From Buddleja alternifolia (taxonomy: Eukaryota > Streptophyta > Magnoliopsida > Lamiales > Scrophulariaceae), in assembly GCA_019426215.1 (NCBI GenBank), contig CM033392.1, forward strand, positions 54,239,149 through 54,303,148: a stretch of 64,000 nucleotides of DNA, given 5' to 3'. Each line of letters opens with the position of its first letter. Within the stretch, counting starts at the first letter, position 1. A program made the position numbers and the translations under genes. The notes under the pieces were generated by a model. That model made no database searches and had not been told where the DNA came from. It was given only the letters and a program-made list of their open reading frames with translations. Shown here piece after piece: positions 12,537 through 24,248 of the stretch.

Positions 12537-14129
12537 ATGCGAGCGTCACAACAGCCTGTCCAAAAGTTAGAGCCCTACTCTCTTCCACAGTTTCATCAAC
12601 CTTTTAACCACCAACAGTTGAGCTACAACGACGGTAGTGATCAAACTGGCTACTACATTCATCTTTCTCAAGACCGATATTGTACGCTCGAGTCATCCTC
12701 ATTAACTGTCAATTACAACATGTACGACTCACCTTCAAACGTCAGTTTCTCACCCAACGAGAGTTCATTGTCTCACCAAGAATCTCAACCGTACCCTCTC
12801 GACCCGGAAAATAACTATGGCTCCCCTATCAGTGGCTCTTGTGTAACAGAAGATGTGAATGACTTCAAACACAAGTTGAAAGAACTGGAGACTGTAATGT
12901 TGGGCCCCGATCTTGATTTTCTCGAGACTTACGATGATACATTATTAAGCGGCGTAGCCTCAGCAGAGATCGAGAGCTGGAGACAGATGATGGAGGCTAT
13001 ACCTAGAGGAGACTTGAAAGATATACTTATTGCTTGTGCAATGTCTGTGTCAAACAATGATTTGTTGATGGCACAATGGTTGATGTCCGAGTTACGCCAA
13101 CTAGTTTCAGTTTCTGGTGAACCAATACAACGTCTAGGAGCATACATGTTGGAAGGGCTTGTTGCCAAATTGAGTGCTTCCGGAAGTTCGATATATAAAT
13201 CTTTGAAATTTCGAGAGCCCGCAAGTTTCGAGCTTCTATCTTATATGCATTTACTTCATGAGGTTTGCCCATATTTCAAATTTGGTTATATGTCAGCCAA
13301 TGGCGCTATTGCAGAGGCGATGAAGGATGAAGATAGGGTTCACATTATTGATTTCCAAATAGGTCAAGGGAGCCAATGGGTACCTCTAATTCAAGCTTTT
13401 GCTGCCCGACCGGGGGGGCCGCCCCGTATTCGGCTGACGGGTATGGATGACTTTACGTCAGCATATGCACGTGGAGGAGGATTGAGTATTGTGGGCCAGA
13501 GGCTATCTAAACTTGCCGAGACCTTCAAAGTTCCTTTTGAATTCCATGGTGTGGACTTGTCCGGTAGTGAGGTTCGACCTGCGAATCTTGTGGTTCGACC
13601 CAGGGAAGCGTTGGCGGTGAATTTTGCATTCATGTTACATCGCATGCCTGATGAAAGTGTGAGTACTGAGAATCACCGGGATAGGTTGTTGAGGATGGTG
13701 AAAGGCCTTAACCCGAAAGTGGTGACACTAGTTGAGCAAGAGTTGAATACTAATACTGCTGCGTTTTATCCTCGGTTTATTGAAGCGTTGGATTATTACA
13801 CTGCCATGTTTGAGTCGATTGATGTGGCGCTTTCACGGGAACACAAGGAGCGAATAAATGTCGAGCAAAATTGCTTGGCAAGAGATGTTGTTAACATAAT
13901 AGCATGCGAGGGAAGAGAAAGGGTTGAAAGACATGAACTTGTTGGGAAGTGGAAATCAAGGTTTAATATGGCTGGTTTTAGTCCATATCCCTTGAGTTCT
14001 CTGGTGAATGCTACAATAAAACAATTGCTTGGGAACTATTGCAATAAATATAGGGTTGAAGAAAGAGATGGAGCCCTATATCTTGGTTGGTTGAATAGAG
14101 ATTTGGTCGTTGCTTGTGCTTGGAAATGA
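12537..14129 (+). CDS. GRAS transcription regulator, PAT1 subfamily
   Basis: 530-residue intronless coding region. The N-terminal 95 residues are Gln/Ser/Pro-rich and probably disordered. They lead into GSCVTEDVNDFKHKL (from about residue 100) and VMLGPD, a signature of the PAT1 branch. The GRAS domain (about 155-530) has the first leucine heptad region (ILIACAMSVSNNDLLMAQ), VHIID at about 268-272 inside RVHIIDFQIGQGSQW, a second leucine region, and the C-terminal SAW part ending DLVVACAWK. GRAS proteins are nuclear or nucleocytoplasmic co-regulators; PAT1 members act in phytochrome A and stress signalling. The ATG lies just after the leader intron acceptor. The length matches the SCL13/SCL21/PAT1 range; which paralogue it is remains open. 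Confidence 0.95.
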   Translation: MRASQQPVQKLEPYSLPQFHQPFNHQQLSYNDGSDQTGYYIHLSQDRYCTLESSSLTVNYNMYDSPSNVSFSPNESSLSHQESQPYPLDPENNYGSPISGSCVTEDVNDFKHKLKELETVMLGPDLDFLETYDDTLLSGVASAEIESWRQMMEAIPRGDLKDILIACAMSVSNNDLLMAQWLMSELRQLVSVSGEPIQRLGAYMLEGLVAKLSASGSSIYKSLKFREPASFELLSYMHLLHEVCPYFKFGYMSANGAIAEAMKDEDRVHIIDFQIGQGSQWVPLIQAFAARPGGPPRIRLTGMDDFTSAYARGGGLSIVGQRLSKLAETFKVPFEFHGVDLSGSEVRPANLVVRPREALAVNFAFMLHRMPDESVSTENHRDRLLRMVKGLNPKVVTLVEQELNTNTAAFYPRFIEALDYYTAMFESIDVALSREHKERINVEQNCLARDVVNIIACEGRERVERHELVGKWKSRFNMAGFSPYPLSSLVNATIKQLLGNYCNKYRVEERDGALYLGWLNRDLVVACAWK

Positions 14130-14208
14130 AGAGTTGGAAATTCTAACCCTGATCGAGTTTGATTGAAACTAAGCCACTTATATCGAATCGATAAGTATAT
14201 CACTCATT

Positions 14209-14354
14209 GTCATGTGACTGATGTACGATTTTTCTAGGCTTTAAAGAGAGTAATTAATCACAAAATAAGTGTTATAATCAGATCATGTAACTGATGTACG
14301 ATTTTTCTAGACTTTAAAGGGAGTAATTGATCACAAAATAAGTGTTATAGTCCT
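14209..14354. repeat. 73-bp tandem duplication in GRAS 3' region
   Basis: Two copies offset by 73 bp (anchors catgtgactgatgtacga at 14211 and catgtaactgatgtacga at 14284), differing at a few positions. It begins about 80 bp after the GRAS stop, so it probably lies in the 3' UTR. Confidence 0.85.
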
Positions 14355-14872
14355 TGCAATGTGATTAGTCGGACGCGATCAAACTTGATTAAGGCAAGAA
14401 TTTTTTACGAAGAGCAAGTTGAACTCATAAGTTTTCCTACTTTTTCCTTTGTTTACGGCAATCAGCTCCTTCACAAGTGTACTCCATTATGGAATAAAGA
14501 AACGTCTTTCCTAAATTTAAGTGTAACCTAAATATTTGAGTCAAATTATTTAATCCTAAGATAAAGCACAGAACCCATCATGTATTTAGAAAGAAACACT
14601 ATCTGCAGCACAAGATAAAAGCAGCAGTACTAAACATGCAAAGCTATTGGGAACATCTAAACTATATTATATTTCATCTGTCACACAAGTTTGTAACCAA
14701 AAATAAAAAATAAAAATCTCTCACTTGAATAATTTACACAATAAAGACAAATTTTTCCACTGCTGTGACCAATTAAGGTGTCGAAACCATTGTTTTTAAT
14801 AAAGAGTATCGCTCGGCTAATTAGAAAAATCACATAATACAATAATAAAAAATAGCAGTAGCATTTGATTGC
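14355..14872. other. Region between convergent gene ends
   Basis: AT-rich spacer between the GRAS 3' end and the WRKY stop. Both transcripts must terminate within about 740 bp, so overlapping 3' ends are possible. No other feature is seen. Confidence 0.6.
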
Positions 14873-17800
14873 TCAGTTTGCACTAACATGAAGAACCATT
14901 TCAAGCCCTACGGAGTTGGGATTGGTCTCTCCTGGTTTGGATCTTGACTCCTCATTTTTGGTTGCATCGGCTCCAGCTGTAGTTTGGGTAACAGTCCTGG
15001 AAGGCGGGATGTCGTGGACATGTTTTCCTTCATATGTTGTAATAACTACTTTTGGATCATGTGAAGCTCTTTCCACATGTTTCTTAACTGGGCAACCAGC
15101 ATTTGAACACCTGTAGTAACTCCTGCACAACACAATGGGCTGATATATTAGGGTGGCCGCGGTACCGTAGTTCTTCTAGGCGTTAATACCCAAATATCTC
15201 TAATCAGTGTTTCAGATAATGACTCGTAAACCACCATACTGCAGTTAATTCTTTTTAAAACATGAGTCAAATTATAATAATAAAGTAGGAACCATATACC
15301 AGGGGAAGGATGTCTATGATAAAAGTCAAAATAGCATTGAAACTTCAACTACAACAGAACTGATCGGAAACGCAAACACTTCATACCTCATTTCAATCAG
15401 TTTAGCACACCAGTTATTACTTATTTGTTTCTTTTACCAAATTAGGGAAAATCCACTAACGTAAAAAGCTTCCGAATAAAGAAAAATATGCGTACCTATA
15501 TATAACATGGGGTTTGACGAGTAGGCAAAAGAACAACAGGCGTAACCGACTTTCTGAGTAGATAAATTTTGATGGATAATGTAGATTGCATTACGTCATT
15601 GCATAGTGGAATAAAGTATAGTCATATGCTAATTATGAACTCAGAAAAATAAATATATAATTTTTCATTGTAATTTATGTAGATGTGCACACATCCATGC
15701 TACAATAGAATTAAGAGGCATGAAGACATGTTGCAACCTCTTTTCCACCGTGAACATGGGAACGAGCACAAGAACAAAATAAAGCTTTCTCACTGCCTCA
15801 TATCCTCATTCCACCACTCCGAAAATTAAAACCTTTTGTTGGACCATTATCAAATCATCTTAGACGGGGCCCGTTAAGCAACAGCCTACTAGGCTTCTAT
15901 CCTAATATTTGATTTTATCCTTACTACTAAATACTAATACAGATCTTACATCACCGCCGCTAACAAAAGCTTACTACAACTTCTAAAAAAGATCCTCATC
16001 ACAGCCACACCAAACTTACCAGTCTGTAACCACAGGTGTAACATTCGCCTCTGTTGTCTAGAGCATCTATTGCTGAGCTCATATCTCATAACTAAATATG
16101 AAAAATAGGATAAGAGATTGAATAAGAACATAAAGTAAAAATAAATAGACAATTAAGGCGTCGAATTGGATCAAATTTAACACCATGTTATTTTGATTGA
16201 TGAAAATTAGTGCCCTGACATACACAACATAATTTATTTACCTAAATATTATGTTACAAAAACTTTTGTCCATAAAATTTGGACTGGCAGGATGCCAATT
16301 ATTATCGCATCATAAGAATTAGAAGAGAAAATAATCATAAAAAGTAGAGCACAACATACAATATAAATGGTGATGAAAATTATTTAAGGACGAGGGAGAC
16401 AACTGATATACTCCATACACACACACATATACAGGGAGTAGAAGACAGTGAAGAATATTAATGCTAAGAATTGAAAAGTTTAGTTACCGTGGGTTTGGAT
16501 TGCCTTTGACCAATTTCTGGCCATATTTACGCCAACGGTATCCATCGTTCACTAGATCAACTTCGCTCAAAGTTTGAACAACATGTCGAAAATCATTACT
16601 AGGTCTATTCAGCAGATTGTCATCTACAGAAGTAGTTTCTCTCTTCCTGTTGCAAAGGCATTAGCCCATTTAACATAATAATTTAAAATGCAGCTATGAG
16701 TATGGAATATAAAATATAAGAAGCTTCTAGATAAACATACTGTCGTTTAGAGTCTGGATAAACATCTTTGTCATTACTATTATCATTTGAAGGGGAAACT
16801 GCTCTGGCCACACCATCACCACTTCTTGCAACAATAGATTGCCCTGAGGTTTCTGTTGGCGTCATATGTTGATTGGCACTGCCATGGTCAGTGCTGGGTT
16901 TTACACCAGCTAAGATTACACCATAAAGATCAATAACCCTTTGTAGATCTAAACAATATGAACTCAAAAAATTTCGCACTAATGATCACACTTACTTTTT
17001 GACGCAGTCATAAAGGCCATTTCTGGTATTACTTGTGGATTAGGTTGTGGTTTAGGATGTTCATGCTTCCCAAGGTAATTGACTTCTGTTTTACACCAAT
17101 CATATGATCTCTCTACTTGCTTTTTTGCCTGGCAACTAGGAAAAGTACATTTGTAATAGCTTCGAACAAATTCATTTCCTTTTACGAGCTTCTGACCATA
17201 TTTTCGCCAGTTATATCCATCATCCAATCCTTTTTCTACTACTCTAGAGGGAGTACTTTCAGCATCAATTTGTGAAACTTGAACTCCAGGGTCGGGGTTT
17301 CTCCTTGGTTGCAATTTCTCCACTTTCTCAGACTTCTTAAAATGTGTTAAATTTTGTTGATCAGATTGTAATACAGGCACCCCAACACTCAAAGTTGGCA
17401 TTTCTATCAAATTCTCCGGGACGGTCACAATTTCCCTACAAATGTTTTTTTCTTCTTTGCTCACGAATGCATGATTTCCAGCATCTAAGCACTGTCTAGG
17501 CTGTAAACTATTAGTTTTCGGTTTTTCTTTTGGTATAATGGATAATTTTTCAGACACGCTCGAAAGAACGCTTACTTGATCAGATTGTGAACAAGAGCCT
17601 CCAGTGTCCGGGTTCCGCCTAGGCTGCAATTTCTCCAGCACCCTGGATTTCAACTTTGATTGTTGTGCAAGGAGCTCTGAATTTGAACTTGGTTTTTGCA
17701 TAGGCAAATGCAAATCCTTCTCAATCTTACAAGACATAGTTCTTTCTTCTTCATGGGATTCTGAAACATCATGTGTAGCATCAGACCTTTGTCTCTGATG

Positions 17801-17887
17801 CAAATCATCAGGTTCTTGTTTGGTTGCTGGAGAGACCTCGTTCATTTCTGATGTATGTTGAACAGTTGAAGGAGTAACGGAGGACAT
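14873..17887 (-). CDS. Group I WRKY transcription factor, WRKY1/ZAP1-like, four coding exons
   Basis: Coding exons on the minus strand: 17887-16996, 16909-16741, 16646-16488 and 15122-14873, totalling 1470 nt (489 residues). Every junction is GT-AG and keeps the frame. WRKY domain 1 is at about 222-277 (WRKYGQK 227-233, zinc ligands C247, C252, H275, H277; CX4CX22HXH). WRKY domain 2 is at about 388-443 (WRKYGQK 392-398, C412, C417, H441, H443; CX4CX23HXH). The intron splitting the Arg codon after GNPNP is the conserved WRKY intron. A basic nuclear signal KRQKR (352-356) is assembled across the exon 2/3 junction. The N-terminal region has three LQPR-type repeats. An in-frame stop just upstream fixes the ATG. 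The protein binds W-boxes (TTGACC/T) in the nucleus. Confidence 0.93.
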
Positions 17888-17969
17888 CGTTCAATTCATC
17901 TGCCAGAACCATAATATTCTCCAGATTTAGATGGTGAAAATACAAAGATAAAGCCAAGAAGTGGTGGTA

Positions 17970-18251
17970 AAAGCCAACTCACTGTGACATGCTATAAGGT
18001 ACTCTGATTAAATAAATCCTGGGAGATGCAGATTGATTTCTGAAGCAGAAAAGAAATAGCTGGGATTGGAATAACTAGAATAATATGAAAGACAATGTAA
18101 CTAACTGATCAAAGCCAACTCACTGCGACATGTTATAAGGTACTCTGTTTAAATAAATCCTGGGAGATGCAGATTGATTTCTGAAGCAGAAAAGAAATAG
18201 CTGGGATTGTAATAACTAGAATAATATGAAAGACAACGTAAATAATTGATC
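17970..18251. repeat. 141-bp tandem duplication upstream of WRKY coding exon 1
   Basis: Copies 17970-18110 and 18111-18251 share long blocks (for example aaatcctgggagatgcagat) with about ten differences. It lies at the 3' end of the proposed leader intron, close to the acceptor, so it may duplicate splice or branch sequences. Confidence 0.9.
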
Positions 18252-18608
18252 AACACTCAAAGGTGAAAGAAAAGTTACTAAAAAAAAAGCTTTCAGAAAG
18301 GAGAACACAAAATAGACATTTAATTCAGAATAAGCATTTTAAAACAACTTCTGAAAATCTTTCATGGAAAGAAAAAGAATTTCCATCCAACAGAATTCAG
18401 AATACAAAATAGAGTCATCTCATATCATCATGAAATAGAAAAGGTATATGAATGCATTGAAGATGTCTGTGAGAGTGAAAAATGCTTGACAACAAGAATT
18501 AGTAGCAAAGTACGGACAATGTATTGAAGTTATTTTATAACTGATATAAAACTAGATGGCTTCTGTAATTGTTTCTGGCATTATCAGTCCAAGCACTGAA
18601 ATTGTAAA

Positions 18609-19973
18609 GGCCAAATACCTTTAGTGGTCAAATCTCTATTTCATCCCACATTAGTCCCTCAAGTTCAAAATGTGCCCCACTGGTCCCTCAACTCTCCGAA
18701 ACATTCTATTACAGTCCCTGAACACACTCCACAGTTTATATTGGACGGAAAATGAATGCAAGTGACTCCATAAGGTTAGGCCTGAGGTCATTTTAAACTC
18801 TACACTTATTTTATCTCCAAATTGAAGTAGTATCATTGTTACAACCATTCAAGGTGGAAAAAAATACATTTGGGTTGCTTAAAAAGGGATAAAAATAAAT
18901 ATATATAGTTAAAACAATCTTTATATTTTAATAAAATTACTTTTAATTGGAAAAAATTAAAATCATTTTATATTGAAGTTTGCACAATAAACTTAAATAA
19001 ATGTGAAGGTTGTTAAATTTAAAAATTAGAAAATCAAATAAGAGTTAATTTTAAATAAACAAGATAGAAAAATATTTTAAAAAAATTGTATTAACAAATG
19101 CATTATGAAGAGAAGATAAAATCAGACAAATACTTTGGACCTTTTTCATATTGAATATCAGCAAATGAAATAAAATTGTCCGAAAACACCTTAGTTATAC
19201 CAAAATATTGTACAACATTATTTTAAGTCCTAAATTTAAACACCTATCAGAGTGGATACGTATTTATTGAAATCTTGATTTAATTTAGTTTAATAAAGAA
19301 ACACAAAACCCTCTTCAATTGATAGTCAACATAAAAAATCGATTAAAATATCAGTTTAGTCGAAACTTTTACAACAAATGTGCCATAAAAATGCATATTT
19401 TGATATTCGTCTAATTTTATTCAGACATGTGCCAGGGACCATAAATAAAGCTTTACTGAATAGCACAATACAGTGGACTACTAATGCATATTATGCAATG
19501 AAGAATTTTGAGCATACAACAAACACTACATTTAAGAAGTAACAAAAAAATTCTGATACAAGAGGCTCAATGGCAAATAATAAAAGTCGAAACTTAAAAA
19601 GGGAAAAAAACAAATAACTTACTGTATGCAGGCCCCTATAATCTGCTATTTGATGAACTTGCATCGCCTTTGGATTTCTTACACTACTTTTCCTCAGATG
19701 TTGAGAAATTAAGTTGAGGTCTTTAAGAATTCCCAAAATTAAGCTGAAAATTTAGAGGATTTTGGTTGGAAATTGACCTTATAACCTAAAAATTATGGCT
19801 ACCGCCTTACACTATTTTACCGGTTTTGCCCTGGGTTGTGGAGTGTTCCATCCATTCGGGGAGATACTTCATCCAACACTAACGGTGCAGTGTGTTGAGG
19901 GAGTGCAATTTATACTTGAGGGGCTAAAGTGGAATGAAATAGAGATTTGAGGGATCAACAAAGATATTTGGCC
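18609..19973. mobile_element. TIR transposon remnant in WRKY leader intron
   Basis: The left end ggccaaatacctttagtgg and the reverse complement of the right end (ggccaaatatctttgttga) pair over about 55-60 bp, and weaker symmetry extends further with tccctcaa modules. The interior is AT-rich and non-coding. The TIR length suggests a Mutator-like element, but I could not find a matching 9-bp target duplication. Confidence 0.65.
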
Positions 19974-21259
19974 AACAAAAATTATTCCAATTTGAGATAA
20001 GCAATCTCAGAAATCCCCAGATGCTCATCCACTTTTTTAAGAAAGAAACCCTCACCATACTGTCAGAATGAAAATCATGCTTTACAACTAACAGCAACAA
20101 CCTATAGCAATCTAAAACTAAACCAATGCGAGCACGACGCCAGTTTAAAGTTGGAAAAGAGCACAATTTATGACAGTGTGGAGAAGAGCATAATGTTCAC
20201 TCATGTCAATGACTTTCAGGAATTTCTTAAAATGTAAAAAATAAATAAATAATAACTTCCATGACATGTGGTAGAAAGTTCCTCTACCTTTTAAGCAGAG
20301 ATAATAGTCAACCAACATGTACAAATATGTGGAGGCTAAAAATCACTGTTTTATCCAAACCCATGAGGATTTAGAACTCCAAAACATATAAGCTACCAGC
20401 TTTCTTAACGTGGCAGGCGTAGATTTTCCGAAAACACGTCTTATATTATGACTACATAAGAAAGAAAAAAAACTAAAAAAGCTCAACAAATGAGGAAGTA
20501 TTAGTTTCTAAGACTTGTTTGACTCTCAGTTAAAGAGCAAAAGGCATGATTATTAATCCCCCTTTCCAAGGGCTTCTCACATAGTAGAGAATAAATGTTA
20601 CCAAATAAAATAAGAATTCCAAATATTACTACATCTACAAGTGTAAAAAGAAACTATAGAGGCAGCGAACAAATACTAATTAACAAGGAAAAGTTAAACT
20701 TGTAGTCATAAATAGAAAATCCAGAGTTAGAATATTGAAATGGAATTGTGCTTCCGTTGTTGCACGCACTAACCTTAATATGACAACCGAAATATGGCTT
20801 GTTCCCTGAATGTTTTATTGTTTTTCAAAACTGTTATTTGCAGCTTCCTTCAGCTGTGGCGGGACAAAAATCATTCAGAAATAAATAAATTTGTTTTTGT
20901 TTTCGTTTTTATTTTTATTTTTAAAAAAGGATTGCTTGCTTTGCTAAGGAAGTTCAACTTCAGTTTTTAGTGCAAATTGTGTTTCTCGTAAAGGAATAAA
21001 AGTAAAATTGAAGAAGAAGAAGAAGAGAAGAAAAGGCAGATAAGTACCAAATCAAAAGCTCACACATACCATCGCGAAAGAAGCAAAGAATACAAAAATT
21101 GAAATCCTATAAGTAAAGAGGAAAGGAAGAAAGAGTATTCTTATTAATTAATTCACAGAACCTAGCAACGAAGAAGACGAGTAATTTCTCTGTTGAATTT
21201 CAGAGTAGTACTAATTTATGAACAAAAATGAAAGAGGAGAAGAAGAAGAAATCAATTAC

Positions 21260-21425
21260 CTCAGCTTTGACGGAGGAGAGAGAGAGAGAGAGACGGCGGC
21301 CGGAGAGTGGAGGACGGCCGTCGGGAGACAGGTTTTTACGGTCAGAGTTTTTGGTTGGCAGTAGAAAGAAAGAAAAAGAAAGAGACCGCAGAAGCAGAAG
21401 AAGAAGTAGAAATTGACTTGGACCA
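21260..21425 (-). promoter_or_regulatory. Probable WRKY 5'-UTR exon and CT-rich leader
   Basis: The minus strand reads as a CT-rich leader (tttctttttctttctttc, later tctctctctctctctcc) ending at a GT donor at 21259. Immediately upstream is a (TA)n run (21433-21461) that could serve as a TATA region. The same DNA has a weak plus-strand frame that looks like a low-complexity artefact. Confidence 0.5.
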
Positions 21426-21432
21426 AGTTATT

Positions 21433-21461
21433 ATATATGTATATATATATATATATATATT
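21433..21461. repeat. (AT)n microsatellite / TATA-like run
   Basis: Near-perfect TA dinucleotide run next to the proposed WRKY transcription start. Confidence 0.85.
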
Positions 21462-22559
21462 ACACCCCTACAATGTGAAATGGACTAAGGGGCCACACCC
21501 AATACAAATACAATTAGGGGTGTACCCAACCCAATCGAGTCGGATTAACAAAGTATTATTCAAGGTTTATTAAAATTTTATCAAGTTGCAAATACTATGT
21601 TAAATTTAATTTAACTGTTAATTCCCTCGAGTTTGAATAATTTTAATTGAGTCGAGTACTAGTTGAGCTTGAATAATTTGATACTTTTATTTTATTTAAT
21701 TTAATTGAGTCGAGTTCGAACGATTTTCAAACCTATCAAATATTAAGAAGAATAAAGTGTTCAGATTTATCTGTTGAATTCAAACGAGCTTTTATCAATT
21801 CAGCTCAAATCAAATATCGAATAACTTTCATTTATATCTCCAACCCCACGTATTACCTTATGTTTGTTCTAGTGACTAGATGCATGACTAATATTTCAGG
21901 ATTACTTTTATAATTAACATTTTTTTCAAAAATGAAGAAACTTGTTATACATACATCAACCATACAGCATGAAGTGGGAAAATTAAATAAATAACACAAT
22001 TTTACATAATTTAATATGTCTCTAGCACCCAAACTGAAACACAAAACCTTTAAAGGCATAGCACCATCAAATTTGCAATTTGGTCCCTCAAGTTTACAGA
22101 GCCAAGTCACTATTTTTGACCAAGTCAAAATGCCCAAAACTAAGTAAAAACTGACACATGGGAGGTGACTTTTCTTTTTTAAGCATATAAACTTTTTAGT
22201 CATTTTCAATTTGGTCCTTTTATTTTCTTGTAGAATTATTTAAACTCATAAAAGTAATTATACATATTTTAAAGAACAGGGAATCCCAACCCGCTTTTAT
22301 AAATTTGCATAAAACTCTACATTTGCACTCATAATTTATTTACATGCCTGTACCCACTCATATTTTAAGCTCTTTTATTGATTGTCTTAATACTTTAGAA
22401 AATTTAGATTATAATAATTAGGAATTAATATAAGAATTACAAAATCAATTAATAACTAGGAGAGATAATTGAGTTAATACTTATCTTAACTTACTACCTA
22501 GATTATGATACCACCAAAACTATATTAAATACCTTTCAATCTTGAATATATTAATAGCA
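21462..22559. other. Intergenic, WRKY upstream region
   Basis: No gene. It contains the hairpin-like pair tacacccct (about 21461) and aggggtgta (about 21519), resembling hAT-type ends, and MITE-like text around 22080-22230 (ttggtccctcaag). Confidence 0.5.
22116..22128. promoter_or_regulatory. Inverted W-box pair
   Basis: ttgaccaagtcaa contains TTGACC on the plus strand and TTGACT on the minus strand. It is about 700 bp upstream of the proposed WRKY start. WRKY genes are often controlled through such boxes; whether this one is used is inference. Confidence 0.35.
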
Positions 22560-22639
22560 AGCTTTTTAATAAAATATATCCTTTTAATATTAAAAGATTA
22601 TATTATTTAGATTTTGAATATAATTTAGCCGATAGATCC

Positions 22640-23370
22640 ATAATCTCTTTAGATAAACATAAATTTATTTGTAGATTTGATTCAAGTTTTAAGCACAATT
22701 TACATTCGGGACATAAACACTTAAATAGTTTAACGGATTTACTTATATCTCTAGCGTCGAACTTAGAATTAGAAAACACAAAATTTTATAAAACCTTAGA
22801 ATTATTAAAAGAAGAATTTTAATAAATAGAAAAAAAAAGGTGAAAGGAATAATTTTGATTATATTAAACAACAGTCTGGGGAAACTTTGAAAATAGTTAA
22901 AAAAAATATAATAAGTTTTTTCCTACTAAAGACGAAATAATAGAGTTAAAATATAGTTTGGAAAGTAATAAACTCAAACAAATAGAAATCGAAACAAAGA
23001 AAACTCTAAGTCAAGTAATAGAAAAAATAAATAAATTTGAAGCCCAAATTTTAGAAACTAATAAAACTTTAAAGAATATAGAGTGAATAGTTAGTAGATG
23101 AATAATCTAGAAAACAGATTGGAATATAAAAGAACCATTTAACTAGCAAATAAATATTTAGATACAGAGGCAGGATTTACTACCTACCAAGAAAATATTA
23201 ATTCAGATAAATTATATCCTAAACTTTGGAATATTCAATTCGCTTTAATTTTACAAATATTTGAAAAGGTAGACAACTTAGAAAATAAAATAGAAAGGTT
23301 AAGTACTAAAATAGACACAGTATCTCAATTAGTTAAGGGAGATTTACAAGATAGTTTAGAAGAAAATTAA
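22640..23370 (+). pseudogene. N-terminal coiled-coil region of pararetrovirus 1
   Basis: Lys/Glu/Asn-rich heptad-like text (for example NLENKIERLSTKIDTVSQL near 23278-23330) is spread over several short open pieces separated by stops. It lies directly upstream of the movement protein. The position and coiled-coil character fit the N-terminal segment of the viral polyprotein; no specific activity can be assigned. Confidence 0.5.
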
Positions 23371-23425
23371 ATCTAGCGCTAGACGAGTCTGAAAACCTCA
23401 GAAAAGGTCCCAAAAAATATATATA

Positions 23426-24248
23426 TTGGTAAAAATATTGAGATCATTTAGTGGTACTAATAGAACTATAAGTGAATCAAGTAGTAAAGAAAAAGAGAAA
23501 GAAAAAATAAGTAACACTTTTACTAAAGGAATATTTAGAGAATCAGGAAGCCAAAGCTCAGTTAGAGAAGTAGAATTAGAAGAAATAATAGGCGTAGATA
23601 AGAATCTTAGTTTATACAACAATAAAGGAATAGATAAGTTACAACCTAAAACATTATATAAAGTAGGAAAAATGGATTTCAACATACATTTAATTAAAAA
23701 ATTTAGAGAAAAAGAAGTAAAAGTTACGACAAATGTTGAAAATATAAGCCTAGTTAGTCAAGAATGTATAAAGTAATTAAAGCAGTTAAAACAAAAATAT
23801 ATACATTTAGGACTAATTATTATAGGAATAAACAAATTAACTAGAAAAGGAGCTGGTGGAAAAGTTTTAGTTTTAATATTAGCTAAAAATTGGTCTGATG
23901 CTAAGAGAGCAATATTCGTTAGTATGGAAATAAATATGAATAATAATGTAGGAATATTTTTATGTAACTCCAAATATGATGAAAAGTATTAAAGATATTA
24001 ATAAAATCACTATAGGATTACAAACTAGAGGATATGAAACATATGATGGTAATAATTTAGTAGTTTCTATAGCCTTTCTAGGAAGAATGACTAATAATAG
24101 TTTCCCTCAATATAAAATTAATATAGATGGAATAATAGATGGATTAGCCTCGGTAGGGGTAAAAATGATTAAACCCTTAACTATAGATAACAACGATTTA
24201 AATGGAAAAGAATGGGAATCAACCAAACACTTAGAAGAAAATACATAG
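23426..24248 (+). pseudogene. 30K-family movement protein remnant (pararetrovirus 1)
   Basis: Recognisable movement-protein core: KLQPKTLYKVGKMDF, then YIHLGLIIIGINKLTRKG, then IGLQTRGYETYDGNN. In exogenous relatives this protein opens plasmodesmata for cell-to-cell spread. There is a stop at 23774-23776 and a frameshift near 23970-23990, after which the similarity continues in another frame to a stop at 24246. The protein is non-functional as it stands. Confidence 0.75.

Larger units (their letters stand above)
17900..21259 (-). other. Proposed long 5'-UTR intron of WRKY gene
   Basis: On the minus strand a donor gctgag|gtaattg (GT at 21259-21258) follows the CT-rich leader. A plausible acceptor, ttctggcag, lies immediately before atgaattgaacgATG (coding ATG at 17887). 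The resulting intron is about 3.4 kb, holds a TIR element (18609-19973) and the 141-bp duplication, and has no supported gene. Additional leader exons within it cannot be excluded. Confidence 0.4.

Noticed and set aside
21461..21530. Inverted tacacccct / aggggtgta pair considered as a hAT MITE
   Set aside because: The orientation is of two facing ends rather than one short element; no 8-bp duplication was found.
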